From CBDAPI01 sp964565865 (lineage in GTDB: Bacteria; Acidobacteriota; UBA6911; RPQK01; CBDAPI01): a stretch of 64,000 nucleotides of DNA. Shown one piece after another: positions 1 through 8,583 of the stretch. The notes below the pieces were generated by a model that was not told the DNA's origin, did not search any database, and saw nothing but the letters and a program-made list of their open reading frames with translations. Each line of letters opens with the position of its first letter. The first letter of the stretch is position 1. Made by a program: the position numbers and the translations under genes. Location: NCBI GenBank assembly GCA_964565865.1, contig CAZMGM010000010.1, forward strand, positions 10,220 to 74,219, written 5' to 3'.

Positions 1-1303
1 GGATGACTCGCGAGTCCAGGACCTGCTGGACCAAGCGGTATACGAAGTTCAAGGTATGGGCCCAGGCGGGGCACAGGTACTGCGGGAGATGCAACTTGTC
101 TACCAGCGCGGCGAAATCCGGGTGGAGAGAACCGTGACACTTCCTCCCAGCGGCTATGTATTTGAAGTAACAACACGCCTTTACCGCGGTGGCGAGCGCC
201 TACCAGTTCAGGTCTCTCTGGGATCCGGAATGGGCCCCGTGCGGGCGACGCCTGAGAATGACTTTGCGAGTCCCGGTGTCGCTGTCGGTACCACCGAGAC
301 GGTCAGCCGATACTGGGAGGATGACCTCCAGGGCGGAGTCAATCTACCTGGCAGTAACTGGTTGGCAGTCGACAGTCAGTACTTCGCTCGAGCTCTTTTA
401 GCGGAGCCTCTGGGGTCCATTCAGATGGCTATCCACCCTGTACAAGCTGAAGGGGAAGATGGGGTGACGGTTGGCCTCTTTTCGGCACGGGCGACGGCAC
501 CACCCAATGGACGGCTGCGGGTTTTCTTTGGCCCCAAGGAACTGGAGACCCTTGGTAGTGCCGGTTCCAACCTAGGGGAACTCGTCGACTTTGGCTGGTT
601 TTCGTTTCTTGTTAAGCCACTTCTTTTCATGCTGAAGTGGGTTTACGCGTTTGTACAGAACTACGGCTGGGCCATCATTATTCTGACTTTTCTGATCAAC
701 CTGGTACTGGTCCCCATCCGTTACAAGCAGATTGTTTCAATGAAGAAGATGACCGAGCTGCAACCGCAGTTGAAGGCGATACAGAATCGGTATAAGGGTC
801 TTCCTCGAAGGGACCCAAAGAAGCAGGAAATGAACAAGGAAGTAATGGGTCTGTATAAGCAGCATGGGGTCAATCCTTTGGGGAGCTGCCTCCCGTTGCT
901 GCTACAGATGCCCTTCCTGTTTGCCTTTTACCGGATGCTCTGGACTTCGGTTGAGCTGCGGGGAGCACCCTTTATTCTCTGGATAGAAGATCTTTCCAAG
1001 TACGATCCCTACTATGTTACGCCCATTCTGATGGGGGCGACCATGCTGGCCCAGCAAAAAATGAGTCCGAGTACCGGCGATCCGTCGCAGCAACGAATGA
1101 TGATGATGATGCCGGTCGTCTTCACGGCGCTCTTCCTGCGTGTCTCCAGCGGTTTGGCGTTGTATTTCCTGTTTAGCAATGTTTTCGGGATGTTGTTTCA
1201 GGTGATCGTCCAGCGAATGAGTCCGGAGCTGTCGAAGACACCACCCAAGGTCTCCAGCAATCCCAAAAAGAATTCAAGGGGCAGGAAGAGGAAGAGCCGA
1301 TAA
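1..1303 (+). CDS. yidC: Membrane protein insertase YidC (3' part)
   Basis: Inserts and folds inner-membrane proteins, alone or with the Sec translocon. The reading frame is open from base 2 with no stop, so the gene begins before the window and only its last 434 or so codons are seen. The first 170 residues visible are the end of the large periplasmic beta domain typical of Gram-negative YidC. They are followed by the conserved 60KD_IMP core: a hydrophobic segment around 620-720, a basic cytoplasmic loop (KQIVSMKKMTELQPQLKAIQ), the motif GSCLPLLLQMPFLFAFYRML, and two last membrane helices. The tail is strongly basic (KKNSRGRKRKSR), as expected for ribosome contact. The neighbours downstream (jag-like gene, mnmE) are the classical origin-proximal set. 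Certain at family level. Confidence 0.97.
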   Translation, partial: DDSRVQDLLDQAVYEVQGMGPGGAQVLREMQLVYQRGEIRVERTVTLPPSGYVFEVTTRLYRGGERLPVQVSLGSGMGPVRATPENDFASPGVAVGTTETVSRYWEDDLQGGVNLPGSNWLAVDSQYFARALLAEPLGSIQMAIHPVQAEGEDGVTVGLFSARATAPPNGRLRVFFGPKELETLGSAGSNLGELVDFGWFSFLVKPLLFMLKWVYAFVQNYGWAIIILTFLINLVLVPIRYKQIVSMKKMTELQPQLKAIQNRYKGLPRRDPKKQEMNKEVMGLYKQHGVNPLGSCLPLLLQMPFLFAFYRMLWTSVELRGAPFILWIEDLSKYDPYYVTPILMGATMLAQQKMSPSTGDPSQQRMMMMMPVVFTALFLRVSSGLALYFLFSNVFGMLFQVIVQRMSPELSKTPPKVSSNPKKNSRGRKRKSR

Positions 1304-1307
1304 GGCC

Positions 1308-1766
1308 ATGGCCGACGAGATCGTTGAGAAAGTCCGACAGTTCGCTGAGCAGCTCCTGGATCGAGCCCGACTAGATTTAAAGGTACGGGTGGAAACGAGT
1401 CAGCGTAAAGTTGTGGTTGAACTTTCGGGTCAGGATTCGGGGCTAGTTCTGACCGAAAACGCCCGCCTTCTGCACGCCGTGAACCATCTTGTGAGCCAGA
1501 GTTTTTATCGAAGGGGCCGGGGGCAGCATAGATTTGTTGTGGACTGCAATGGGTACCGGGCCACCCGCACTGTCGAGCTTGAGCTGCTAGCTGACAAAGC
1601 TGCCGACAAAGCTGCCCGGAGCGGCCACCCCTTTGGTTTCCAGCCGATGCCGGCCGGTGATAGGCGGATCATCCACCTGTTCCTCGCAGACCGGCAAGAG
1701 GTCAGGACCGAGAGTGACGGACGAGGGACGCATCGTCGCGTCATCGTTATACCTGAAAACGATTGA
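1308..1766 (+). CDS. KhpB/Jag-like R3H-domain RNA-binding protein
   Basis: A 152-residue protein four bases after yidC. Its position between yidC and mnmE is the usual place of jag/khpB. The N-terminal half resembles a KH-like fold (roughly residues 20-85). The C-terminal half resembles an R3H domain: it has the segment PMPAGDRRIIHLFLADRQEV, the position of the R3H core, and ends in TESDGRGTHRRVIVIPEND, which matches the usual SEGxxxxRRVVI ending. It lacks the N-terminal Jag_N domain found in Bacillus Jag. The predicted role is RNA binding that affects envelope and cell-division genes (family knowledge). The stop codon overlaps the mnmE TTG start, so the genes are probably cotranslated. Confidence 0.85.
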   Translation: MADEIVEKVRQFAEQLLDRARLDLKVRVETSQRKVVVELSGQDSGLVLTENARLLHAVNHLVSQSFYRRGRGQHRFVVDCNGYRATRTVELELLADKAADKAARSGHPFGFQPMPAGDRRIIHLFLADRQEVRTESDGRGTHRRVIVIPEND

Positions 1767-3139
1767 GAGCCTCTGAAGAGGACCATATTGTTGCACTGGC
1801 GACCGCTCCCGGCAGAGCCGCGCTCGCCGTGGTTCGTATTTCGGGTCCAAGTTCTAAATCTATCGCCAGAAAGATCTTTCGGCCCTGGCCTGAGCCCGAA
1901 ATCGTGGCTCGCAGCCCCGTTCTAGGCCGGATTGAATCGGAATCCGGCGAAGTATTGGATCAGGTTCTGTTGACCTGGTTTCCTGGCCCAGCCTCCTATA
2001 CCGGGGAAGAAGTGGTCGAAGTATCTTGTCACGGAAGCCCGTTCATTGCGGGGCAGATTGTAGAGCTGTTGATCCGTACCGGTGCCCGGCTGGCGGAGCC
2101 GGGCGAGTTTACAAAAAGAGCCTTTCTCAATGGGAAGTTGGACCTTACCCAGGCCGAGGCCGTTCGTGATCTGATTGAGAGTCAGACAGTGTTTCAGTCC
2201 CGGCTAGCAACGGAGCAACTCGGGGGAAGCCTCTCCAGACGCCTCGAACCGATCAAAACAGAACTAATCAATGTTCTCAGTCACATGGAGACTGCGCTGG
2301 AGTTTGTGGATGATGAGGTCGAGCCGGAGCAGAGCAAGCTGCTTCAAGAACGCCTGGACAGGCTGCAGGCGAGAATTTCCGGGCTAGAGGAGGGATTCGA
2401 GTTGGGTCAACTTGTTAGGTCCGGAATTGCCGTGGTCATCACAGGCGCCCCTAATGCCGGTAAGTCTAGTGTTTTCAATTCTTTACTTAAGAATGATCGG
2501 GCCCTGGTGACGTCTATTCCGGGCACCACACGAGATGCTGTGACGGGAATGATCAGCATTCAGGGCTGGCCGGCACGCCTGATTGACACAGCGGGAATAC
2601 GGACGGCAAGAGATCGGGTCGAAGAACTTGGCATCGCGAAGACCCTCGAATACTTGGCCAGCGCGGACGTGGTGCTCTTTGTTCTGGATGGGAACCGGCC
2701 CTTCGGGTCAGAAGAGCGCGAGATCTGGGACCTGGTGCGGGATAAGGGGACGATCCTGGTTGTGAACAAGAGCGACCTTCCGCAGAAAATCTGTTTGCCC
2801 CCCGAAGCGAAGACTTCAGAGCGTCAGAGGCTCTCGACCTCGGCCCTGAAAGGGGATGGCATGAAGGATCTCGTAGCTGCCGTATGGCGCGAGGTAAATC
2901 TGACATCGCAGATTGAAAAGGACACCTTTTTCTTAACCAGCATTCGTCACTATGAGGCTATTGTAAAGGCTAGGGAATGGCTGACCAGGGGCATGGAGGC
3001 CTATCGCCAGGGATGGAGCGAAGAATTCCCAATTCACGACTTTCGGAAGGCGCTGGAGGCCCTTGGGACGATTACCGGTGATACCACGGTAGAAGACATT
3101 CTAGACCAGATTTTTTCGACGTTCTGCATTGGTAAATAA
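1763..3139 (+). CDS. mnmE: tRNA-uridine modification GTPase MnmE (TrmE)
   Basis: With MnmG it forms the complex that adds the 5-carboxymethylaminomethyl or aminomethyl group to wobble uridine 34 of several tRNAs. The 458-residue length is normal. Visible parts are the N-terminal folate-binding domain (IVALATAPGRAALAVVRISG near residues 9-28), a helical domain interrupted by the G domain with P-loop GAPNAGKSS near residue 228, switch motif DTAG, NKSD, and the C-terminal CIGK that carries the conserved cysteine. The start is TTG within TTGA, overlapping the jag-like stop; the next in-frame ATG would delete the folate domain. The partner gene mnmG is about 2.4 kb away on the other strand. Confidence 0.97.
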   Translation: MRASEEDHIVALATAPGRAALAVVRISGPSSKSIARKIFRPWPEPEIVARSPVLGRIESESGEVLDQVLLTWFPGPASYTGEEVVEVSCHGSPFIAGQIVELLIRTGARLAEPGEFTKRAFLNGKLDLTQAEAVRDLIESQTVFQSRLATEQLGGSLSRRLEPIKTELINVLSHMETALEFVDDEVEPEQSKLLQERLDRLQARISGLEEGFELGQLVRSGIAVVITGAPNAGKSSVFNSLLKNDRALVTSIPGTTRDAVTGMISIQGWPARLIDTAGIRTARDRVEELGIAKTLEYLASADVVLFVLDGNRPFGSEEREIWDLVRDKGTILVVNKSDLPQKICLPPEAKTSERQRLSTSALKGDGMKDLVAAVWREVNLTSQIEKDTFFLTSIRHYEAIVKAREWLTRGMEAYRQGWSEEFPIHDFRKALEALGTITGDTTVEDILDQIFSTFCIGK

Positions 3140-3194
3140 GGCCTCCCGCCGTTTGCTGTGATTTGTTCCCGGTGTCTTGGGTGGCGCCAACACA

Positions 3195-3210
3195 CACGAC
3201 TTTCACCACG
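3195..3210 (+). repeat. Partial copy of a dispersed intergenic repeat
   Basis: The 16 bases CACGACTTTCACCACG match the core of the longer repeat seen at 22411-22449 and 37284-37320. This copy lies in the 76-bp gap between the convergent ends of mnmE and parB and lacks the GC-rich left part. Seen directly; its function is unknown. Confidence 0.45.
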
Positions 3211-3215
3211 TACGG

Positions 3216-4052
3216 CTAGGCAATTAGAGCTTCGAAAAGGCGGTCCAGTTCCTCCCCGTTATGGAAATGGAAAACGAGCCGCCCGATGCCCTTCCTATCT
3301 TGCTGAATTTCTATTTTTGTTTGGAAGCGTTCTTCCAGCCGTTGTTGAGCCGCTCGCACATGGGGATCATTGGAGGCCGATATTTTTCTTGGTGCGGGAT
3401 GAAGGAGATGTTGAACGACCCTTTCTGTCTGACGAACCGAAAGAGCGCGACGCGCGATGCGCTCAGCGAGCTGCTTTTGCTGGCTTGCGGGCAGAGGAAG
3501 CAGGGCCCGGGCATGCCCCATGGAAAGGGAGCCTTCCAGGAGCATATGTTGGACGCTCTTTGGCAAGTTGAGAAGTCGGAGGGTATTGGCTACGGCACTA
3601 CGGCTTCTTCCGACCCGTTGCGCCACCTCCTCCTGAGATAGGTGGAATGTCTCGACAAGCACCTGGTAGGCGTGTGCCTCCTCGATGGCGGTGAGGTCTT
3701 CTCGCTGAATGTTTTCTACCAGGGCCAGCTCCAGCATCTTTTCGTCTGATGCGTCCTGGACGACTGCGGGAAGGGAGGACAGCCCGGCCCGTTGAGCTGC
3801 TCTCCAGCGTCGTTCTCCCGCGATCAGTTCGTATTCATTGCTGCTGGTGCGACGACGTACGACGATGGGCTGGAGGACCCCGTTTTCGGAAATGGAGTCG
3901 GCCAGCCGTTCGATGTGGGCGGTCCCGACCTGCATGCGCGGCTGGAGCCCGTTCGGCTTGATCAGGTGGATGTCAATCTGACGGAGCCCGTTCTCCAGGG
4001 CGGGCTCCGGGAGGAGGGCGTCCAGACCTTTTCCCAGGACATTACGTTTCAT
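3216..4052 (-). CDS. parB: Chromosome-partitioning protein ParB (parS-binding CTPase)
   Basis: Binds parS and spreads along origin DNA to load SMC and guide segregation with ParA. The 278 residues show the N-terminal CTP-binding ParB/sulfiredoxin domain with LIAGERRWRAAQRAG (residues about 76-90), a helix-turn-helix with SQEEVAQRVGRSRSAVANTL, and a C-terminal dimerisation segment ending DRLFEALIA. The start MKRNVLGKGLDALLP is the standard ParB N-terminus. It follows parA by only five bases and is cotranscribed with it. A perfect parS lies in the parA upstream region, so the operon is very likely chromosomal and origin-near. Confidence 0.97.
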   Translation of the reverse strand: MKRNVLGKGLDALLPEPALENGLRQIDIHLIKPNGLQPRMQVGTAHIERLADSISENGVLQPIVVRRRTSSNEYELIAGERRWRAAQRAGLSSLPAVVQDASDEKMLELALVENIQREDLTAIEEAHAYQVLVETFHLSQEEVAQRVGRSRSAVANTLRLLNLPKSVQHMLLEGSLSMGHARALLPLPASQQKQLAERIARRALSVRQTERVVQHLLHPAPRKISASNDPHVRAAQQRLEERFQTKIEIQQDRKGIGRLVFHFHNGEELDRLFEALIA

Positions 4053-4057
4053 AGGTA

Positions 4058-4843
4058 CTAACCCACCTTGGCTGTCCGCTCCTGCGAGCGGGAAAGAATC
4101 TCACCGGCCAGAGCAATGTAGCTGTTGGCTCCTTTGCACCGGGCATCGTAGAGGAACACGGGTTGTCCGAAACTGGGGGATTCGGCCAGACGTACATTAC
4201 GGGGGATAATCGTCTGAAGCAGTTGAGGACCCAGATGCCGACTTAGATCCCCCCGAACCTGATTGGCTAGATTGAGCCGGTCGTCGTACATGGTCAGCAG
4301 CACACCTTCAATTTCCAGGCCGGGATTCAAGTGGCTTCGGACACGAGAGACTGTCCGGAAAAGCTCGGATAGGCCCTCCAGGGCAAAGTACTCGCACTGG
4401 GTGGGAATGAGCAGGGAATCTGCTGCTACCAGAGCATTTAGTGTGAGGATTCCCAGCGAGGGGGGACAATCGATAACTATATAGTGGTAGTTGTCGGAGA
4501 CCGCTGGCATGAGGTTTCGAAGTCTTTGTTCCCGCTGAGGTAGCTCCAGAAGCTCGATAGTGGCACCGATGAGGCGCCGGTTAGCCGGCAGGATGTCCAG
4601 ATGGGCCACTTGCGTTGAAAAGACAGCTTCGTTGGGAGGAGACTGGCCCAGCAGAACTTCATAAAGCGTGACCGGCAGCTTATCCCGTTCCAATCCCAGG
4701 CCGGAGGTGGCATTGCCCTGTGGATCGAGGTCGATAACCAGGACCGAGAGGTCAGCCGACGCCAGGGCCGTTCCCAGATTGATGGCCGTTGTAGTCTTGC
4801 CAACGCCGCCCTTCTGGTTGGTAATTGCAATTACACGCGCCAT
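4058..4843 (-). CDS. parA: Chromosome-partitioning ATPase ParA (Soj)
   Basis: A deviant Walker ATPase that forms nucleoid-bound gradients and moves ParB-parS complexes. The 261 residues begin MARVIAITNQKGGVGKTTT, containing the deviant Walker A motif KGGVGKT. They also show the family motif DLDPQGNATSGLG and the Walker B region YHYIVIDCPPSLG. No Shine-Dalgarno precedes the ATG. Instead a TACTCT box (minus strand 4856-4851) ends seven bases before it, consistent with a leaderless transcript. The parS palindrome lies 45 bases upstream. Confidence 0.97.
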   Translation of the reverse strand: MARVIAITNQKGGVGKTTTAINLGTALASADLSVLVIDLDPQGNATSGLGLERDKLPVTLYEVLLGQSPPNEAVFSTQVAHLDILPANRRLIGATIELLELPQREQRLRNLMPAVSDNYHYIVIDCPPSLGILTLNALVAADSLLIPTQCEYFALEGLSELFRTVSRVRSHLNPGLEIEGVLLTMYDDRLNLANQVRGDLSRHLGPQLLQTIIPRNVRLAESPSFGQPVFLYDARCKGANSYIALAGEILSRSQERTAKVG

Positions 4844-4887
4844 AAGGCGCAGAGTAGCAAAGGACTCTGGCAGGTTTTGGGTCAGAA

Positions 4888-4903
4888 TGTTTCACGTGAA
4901 ACA
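4888..4903. promoter_or_regulatory. parS centromere site
   Basis: TGTTTCACGTGAAACA is a perfect 16-bp palindrome and matches the canonical bacterial parS consensus exactly; flanking A and T extend the symmetry to 18 bp (4887-4904). It lies between rsmG and parA, the usual place, and is the ParB loading site. It may also allow ParB to repress the parA promoter, since the site sits just upstream of the predicted leaderless start. Confidence 0.95.
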
Positions 4904-4948
4904 TTCCGCAACCACCTCGAAAAGTTCGGGATCTTCCTTTTGACGGTG

Positions 4949-5575
4949 TTACTTGAGTAGCAGTTGAGTCGCCACTCTTCGGCGGGATCCTGGAACAAGT
5001 AACTGCTTTACAATCATGTAGTTACGATATTCCAGAGACAACTCCGACGAGTGTAGTAGCAGTAGCACTTGCCGGTGTTTTCGAAGTCTTTCCATCAATC
5101 CCTGAGAGGGCTTGAGTGCCCGGATGCAGACCGTTCCCCCTGGTTTCCAGTCCTGATACTCTTGCCAGCGCAGAGGATATACCGACACGTTGGGGAAATC
5201 GAGCTGGCGAATGACTGTTTCTAGAAAGAGGGCTTTCCGCGCCTTCTTTTCAATCAGTGTCAGAGTCAGCCCAGGGCGGTAGATCTTGGCTGCGAGCCCT
5301 GGAAAGCCTGCACCGCTGCCCACATCTGTCAAATCAGTCTGGTTGGTGAGAAAATGCTCCGCTATCCAGAAGCTTTCCAGAAAGTGAAACTGAAGGAGGC
5401 GCTGTAGCGACGGCTCGCAGATCAGATTCACCTTTTCCTGCCATTTTAGGAGTGTGTCAAGGTAGGTTTCCAGTCTCGAGAGCTGACCTGGACTCAAGGT
5501 CAGCTCGAAGCGGACCTGCATGCGGCGGACGAGGTGCCGCAATTCGGCGCTGGAATATAGAGGCCTGGCCGGCAT
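4949..5575 (-). CDS. rsmG: 16S rRNA (guanine-N7)-methyltransferase RsmG (GidB)
   Basis: Methylates N7 of G527 in 16S rRNA using S-adenosylmethionine. The 208-residue length is normal. Visible motifs are LLKWQEKVNLI, the SAM-binding loop TDVGSGAGFPGLAAKI (about residues 88-103), TLIEKKARKALFL and the segment SVYPLRWQEY. It starts one base after the mnmG stop, the classical mnmG-rsmG pair, and precedes parAB. The C-terminal third is less conserved than usual but has no frame lesion. Confidence 0.95.
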   Translation of the reverse strand: MPARPLYSSAELRHLVRRMQVRFELTLSPGQLSRLETYLDTLLKWQEKVNLICEPSLQRLLQFHFLESFWIAEHFLTNQTDLTDVGSGAGFPGLAAKIYRPGLTLTLIEKKARKALFLETVIRQLDFPNVSVYPLRWQEYQDWKPGGTVCIRALKPSQGLMERLRKHRQVLLLLHSSELSLEYRNYMIVKQLLVPGSRRRVATQLLLK

Positions 5576-5576
5576 T

Positions 5577-7448
5577 TTAGTTTTGAAGGTGCTTGCGAGC
5601 CTGCACCTGCAGATGGATGTTCAAGACGAAGACGGCAGCCGGCGTGACACCGGGGACCCTAGAGGCCTGTCCCAGGCTGGCTGGCCGGACTTTGTTCAGG
5701 CGCTCCACCATTTCAGAGGAAAGGCCAGGGATGCCAGCGTAATCTAGGTCAACAGGTATGGGCTGGGTTTCCAGGCGGGTCATTGCCTCCACGTCCTGCT
5801 CCTGCTGGCGTATGTATCCCTCGTACTTGACGTGGGTTTCAACGCGCTCTGCTTCCCTCTGCGTAAGTTTATGACCTTCCTCCGCCAGGATGGCTCGGAA
5901 GTCCTCGATCCTGGCTTCGGGCCGCTTGAGCAACTGGCTCAGGGGGGTACCGACTCTGGCCCCGAACTGCCGTTGTAGGCTGGAGTGCAATCGGGTGCTG
6001 CTGCGCAAGTGGTTCCTTCTCAGGTAGTCCTCCACTGCATCGATACGCTCCCACTCTCTTTGATGTCGCTCCAATACCCTGGAGTCGATCAATCCCAGGT
6101 CCGCTGCCTCCGGCATCAGGCGACGATCTGCGTTGTCGGTTCGCAGCAGCAGCCGGTACTCGGCACGGGAAGTAAACATTCGGTATGGCTCATCCACGCC
6201 CTGGGTAACCAGATCGTCGATCAGGATGCCCAGGTAGCTGTTGCTTCGTTTTGGTACCCACGCCGGCTTGCCCTGAACTTTTAACGCGGCATTGATACCG
6301 GCCACCAGGCCCTGAGCGGCGGCTTCTTCGTATCCGGTTGTGCCGTTGATCTGGCCGGCATGGAAAAGCCCTCCGAGAACCGTCGTTTCCAGTGTCGGTT
6401 TGAGCTGCTGCGGGTTCACAAAGTCGTATTCGACGGCGTAGCCGGGCCGTAGAATCACAGCCTTTTCAAGCCCGGGAATCTCAGCGAGCATGTCCCGCTG
6501 AACGTCCACCGGCATACTGGTCGAAAGGCCGTTCACGTAGATCGAGTTTCCGTCCAGGCTCTCGAGTTCCAGGAATAGTTGATGAGAGCTTCGGTTCGAA
6601 AACTTGACGATCTTATCTTCAATGGAGGGACAGTAACGAGGGCCGATGCCCACGATTTCACCACTGTAGAGGGGACTTCGGTGCATGTTGGCCTCTAGGA
6701 GATTGTGTACTTTCTGGTTGGTATGGGTAATCCAACACGGGACCTGGGGCTGGGCCACCTCCCGGGTCTGACTGGAGAAAAACACGGGATTGGCATCTCC
6801 TGGCTGAACCTCAAGGCGTCCCAGCGAGACGCTCTCACGGTCCACCCTCGGAGGGGTACCGGTTTTCAGGCGTCCCATTTCAAATCCCCTGGCGCGAACG
6901 GCATCGGCCAGCCGGAGCGACGCGCGCTCCCCGGATCGTCCCGCATGGAATTGTTGATCTCCCACATGGCACAACCCATTGAGAAAGGTTCCTGTTGTCA
7001 GAACCATCGCCCCGCACGAGAGTTCCAGGCCGGAGGCAAGCTCGATCCCACACACGGAAGCTCCTTTGACCCGCAGACCTGAAACTTCATCCTGCACAAG
7101 CGAAAGGTTCGGAATTTTCCGCAGCCAGTCCTGCATGGTCTTGCGGTAGGTCTTTTTGTCGCACTGGGCACGGGGTGCCCGAACAGCGGGTCCGCGTCGC
7201 CGGTTGAGAAGGCGGAACTGGGTGCCGGAACGGTCCGCGACTCGCGGCATCAACCCGCCCATGGCGTCGATTTCACAGACGAGGTGGCCTTTGGCGATTC
7301 CCCCGATCGAAGGATTGCACGACATTTGGGCCACCATGGCCAGGTTGATGGTACAGAGGGCCGTCCGGGCGCCCAGGCGAGCGGCAGCCGCTGCCGCCTC
7401 ACAGCCGGCGTGGCCTCCGCCAATGACAACCACATCAAAATCGGGCAC
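5577..7448 (-). CDS. mnmG: tRNA-uridine modification FAD enzyme MnmG (GidA)
   Basis: The FAD partner of MnmE in wobble uridine 34 modification. 623 residues, normal length. It starts with the FAD-binding GxGxxG motif in FDVVVIGGGHAGCEAAAAAA and shows the family signatures CNPSIGGIAKGHLVCEIDA, LKTGTPPR and GQINGTTGYEEAAAQGL; its C-terminal helical domain has KYEGYIRQQEQDV. Translation starts at GTG, with a GGAG-containing site about 10 bases upstream. A TATAAT box on the minus strand (7477-7472) lies further upstream, so this gene heads the mnmG-rsmG unit divergently from selD. Confidence 0.97.
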   Translation of the reverse strand: MPDFDVVVIGGGHAGCEAAAAAARLGARTALCTINLAMVAQMSCNPSIGGIAKGHLVCEIDAMGGLMPRVADRSGTQFRLLNRRRGPAVRAPRAQCDKKTYRKTMQDWLRKIPNLSLVQDEVSGLRVKGASVCGIELASGLELSCGAMVLTTGTFLNGLCHVGDQQFHAGRSGERASLRLADAVRARGFEMGRLKTGTPPRVDRESVSLGRLEVQPGDANPVFFSSQTREVAQPQVPCWITHTNQKVHNLLEANMHRSPLYSGEIVGIGPRYCPSIEDKIVKFSNRSSHQLFLELESLDGNSIYVNGLSTSMPVDVQRDMLAEIPGLEKAVILRPGYAVEYDFVNPQQLKPTLETTVLGGLFHAGQINGTTGYEEAAAQGLVAGINAALKVQGKPAWVPKRSNSYLGILIDDLVTQGVDEPYRMFTSRAEYRLLLRTDNADRRLMPEAADLGLIDSRVLERHQREWERIDAVEDYLRRNHLRSSTRLHSSLQRQFGARVGTPLSQLLKRPEARIEDFRAILAEEGHKLTQREAERVETHVKYEGYIRQQEQDVEAMTRLETQPIPVDLDYAGIPGLSSEMVERLNKVRPASLGQASRVPGVTPAAVFVLNIHLQVQARKHLQN

Positions 7449-7471
7449 GGGTACCTGCTTTCTCCAGGGAC

Positions 7472-7477
7472 ATTATA
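7472..7477 (-). promoter_or_regulatory. -10 box of the mnmG promoter
   Basis: TATAAT on the minus strand, 24 bases before the mnmG GTG. With the GGAG site between them this looks like an ordinary leadered promoter, in contrast with selD on the other side. No convincing -35 hexamer is seen. Confidence 0.5.
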
Positions 7478-7515
7478 TTCATTTGCGTATCACCTGGCGC
7501 CATTCCTAGATGCTC

Positions 7516-7521
7516 TATAAT
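7516..7521 (+). promoter_or_regulatory. -10 box of the selD promoter (leaderless)
   Basis: TATAAT ends six bases before the selD ATG at 7528, so transcription should begin at or next to the start codon. No Shine-Dalgarno sequence is present. The box also supports choosing 7528 as the true start of selD. Confidence 0.6.
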
Positions 7522-7527
7522 GAACGC

Positions 7528-8571
7528 ATGATTTTTCGTCGCAAGAAGAGATTGACGGAACTCGTTGACTGCGCGGGCTGAGCTTCAAAGCTGGCACCGG
7601 GAGTGCTGCAAAAAGCTCTGAAGGATCTGCCTGGGACATTGGACGCCGATGTGCTGGTTGGCTTCGAAACTGCCGACGACGCCGGCGTGTATCGAATTGA
7701 CGAAGAGCGGGCCCTTGTTCAGAGTGTCGATTTCTTCACGCCCATCGTCGACGACCCGTTTGTCTACGGCCAGATCGCTGCGGCCAATGCCCTGAGCGAT
7801 ATTTATGCCATGGGAGGGACGCCCCGCTTCGCTCTTTCCATTGTCGGATTTCCCGAGGACGACCTCGACGTGGAGACGCTTCGCCAGATTCTCAGGGGTG
7901 GCGCAGAGAAGATGCGTGAAGCCGGAGTCCCCGTCATAGGCGGGCATTCCGTCAAAGATCCCGAAATGAAGTTTGGCTATGTGGTTACAGGGCTGGCTCA
8001 TCCGGAGCGGCTCTACCTCAACCGGGGGCTGCTCCCCGGGGATTCCCTGATTCTCACCAAGCCGATTGGTACCGGAATCATCGCAACAGCAATCAAATAT
8101 GGGAAATGCCCCGAGGAAGCCCTCAGGGAAGCGACGCAATGGATGCTGACTCTTAATCGAGACGCCGCGTTTCATTTGGGAGGTTCCGAAGTCCACGCGG
8201 TGACCGACGTCACGGGTTTTGGCTTGCTTGGACATGCTTTCGAGATGGCGATCGCAAGTGGGGTGTGTCTCGAGATAGAGGCAGCCGAAGTACCCCTGCT
8301 CACGGGTGTAGAGCGACTGGCCCAGCGCGGGCTACTTCCCGGAGGGATTGAATCAAACAGACACTACCTGGGTGGAGCGGTTCAGTGGGGAAACACCCGG
8401 TCCCTGATCCAGAAAATCCTTCTCGACCCACAAACGTCTGGAGGCCTTCTCATCGGTCTGCCCCCGAATGAGGCGTCCCGTCTCCTGGAAAAGCTGGCGG
8501 CCGCGCAGGTCTTCGGACAATGCATCGGTGCGGTCGTGAATCGGTCCACTCACTACCTTTCAGTTCAATAA
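7528..8571 (+). CDS. selD: Selenophosphate synthetase SelD, selenocysteine-containing
   Basis: Makes selenophosphate from selenide and ATP, the Se donor for selenocysteine and 2-selenouridine tRNA. An uninterrupted frame begins only at a GTG at 7603, but that would drop the catalytic N-terminus. Reading upstream in the same frame gives LTELVDCAGU and then ASKLAPGVL from ATG 7528, where U is TGA at 7579-7581. This is the catalytic Cys/Sec loop of SelD, with Sec at residue 18 and the essential Lys at residue 21. Further family motifs are DDAGVYRI, DFFTPIVDDPFVYGQIAAANALSDIYAMGG and GGHSVKDPEMKFGYVVTG. Total length is 347 residues. A hairpin 10 bases after TGA could be the SECIS. The gene is divergent from mnmG. 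Confidence 0.95.
7592..7608 (+). promoter_or_regulatory. Candidate bacterial SECIS hairpin in selD
   Basis: UGGCAC pairs with GUGCUG (four Watson-Crick and two G-U pairs) around a five-base loop CGGGA. The loop lies 17-21 bases after the in-frame UGA, within the range known for bacterial SECIS elements, and has the guanines in the apical loop that SelB recognises. Fold assessed by eye only. Confidence 0.6.
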
Positions 8572-8583
8572 GGCGTCCCGCTC

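Noticed and set aside
2553..2906. 117-aa minus-strand ORF within mnmE
   Set aside because: Shadow of a strongly conserved gene on the other strand.
7603..8571. selD starting at GTG 7603
   Set aside because: It omits the catalytic loop and the Lys; the frame upstream through TGA matches SelD exactly.
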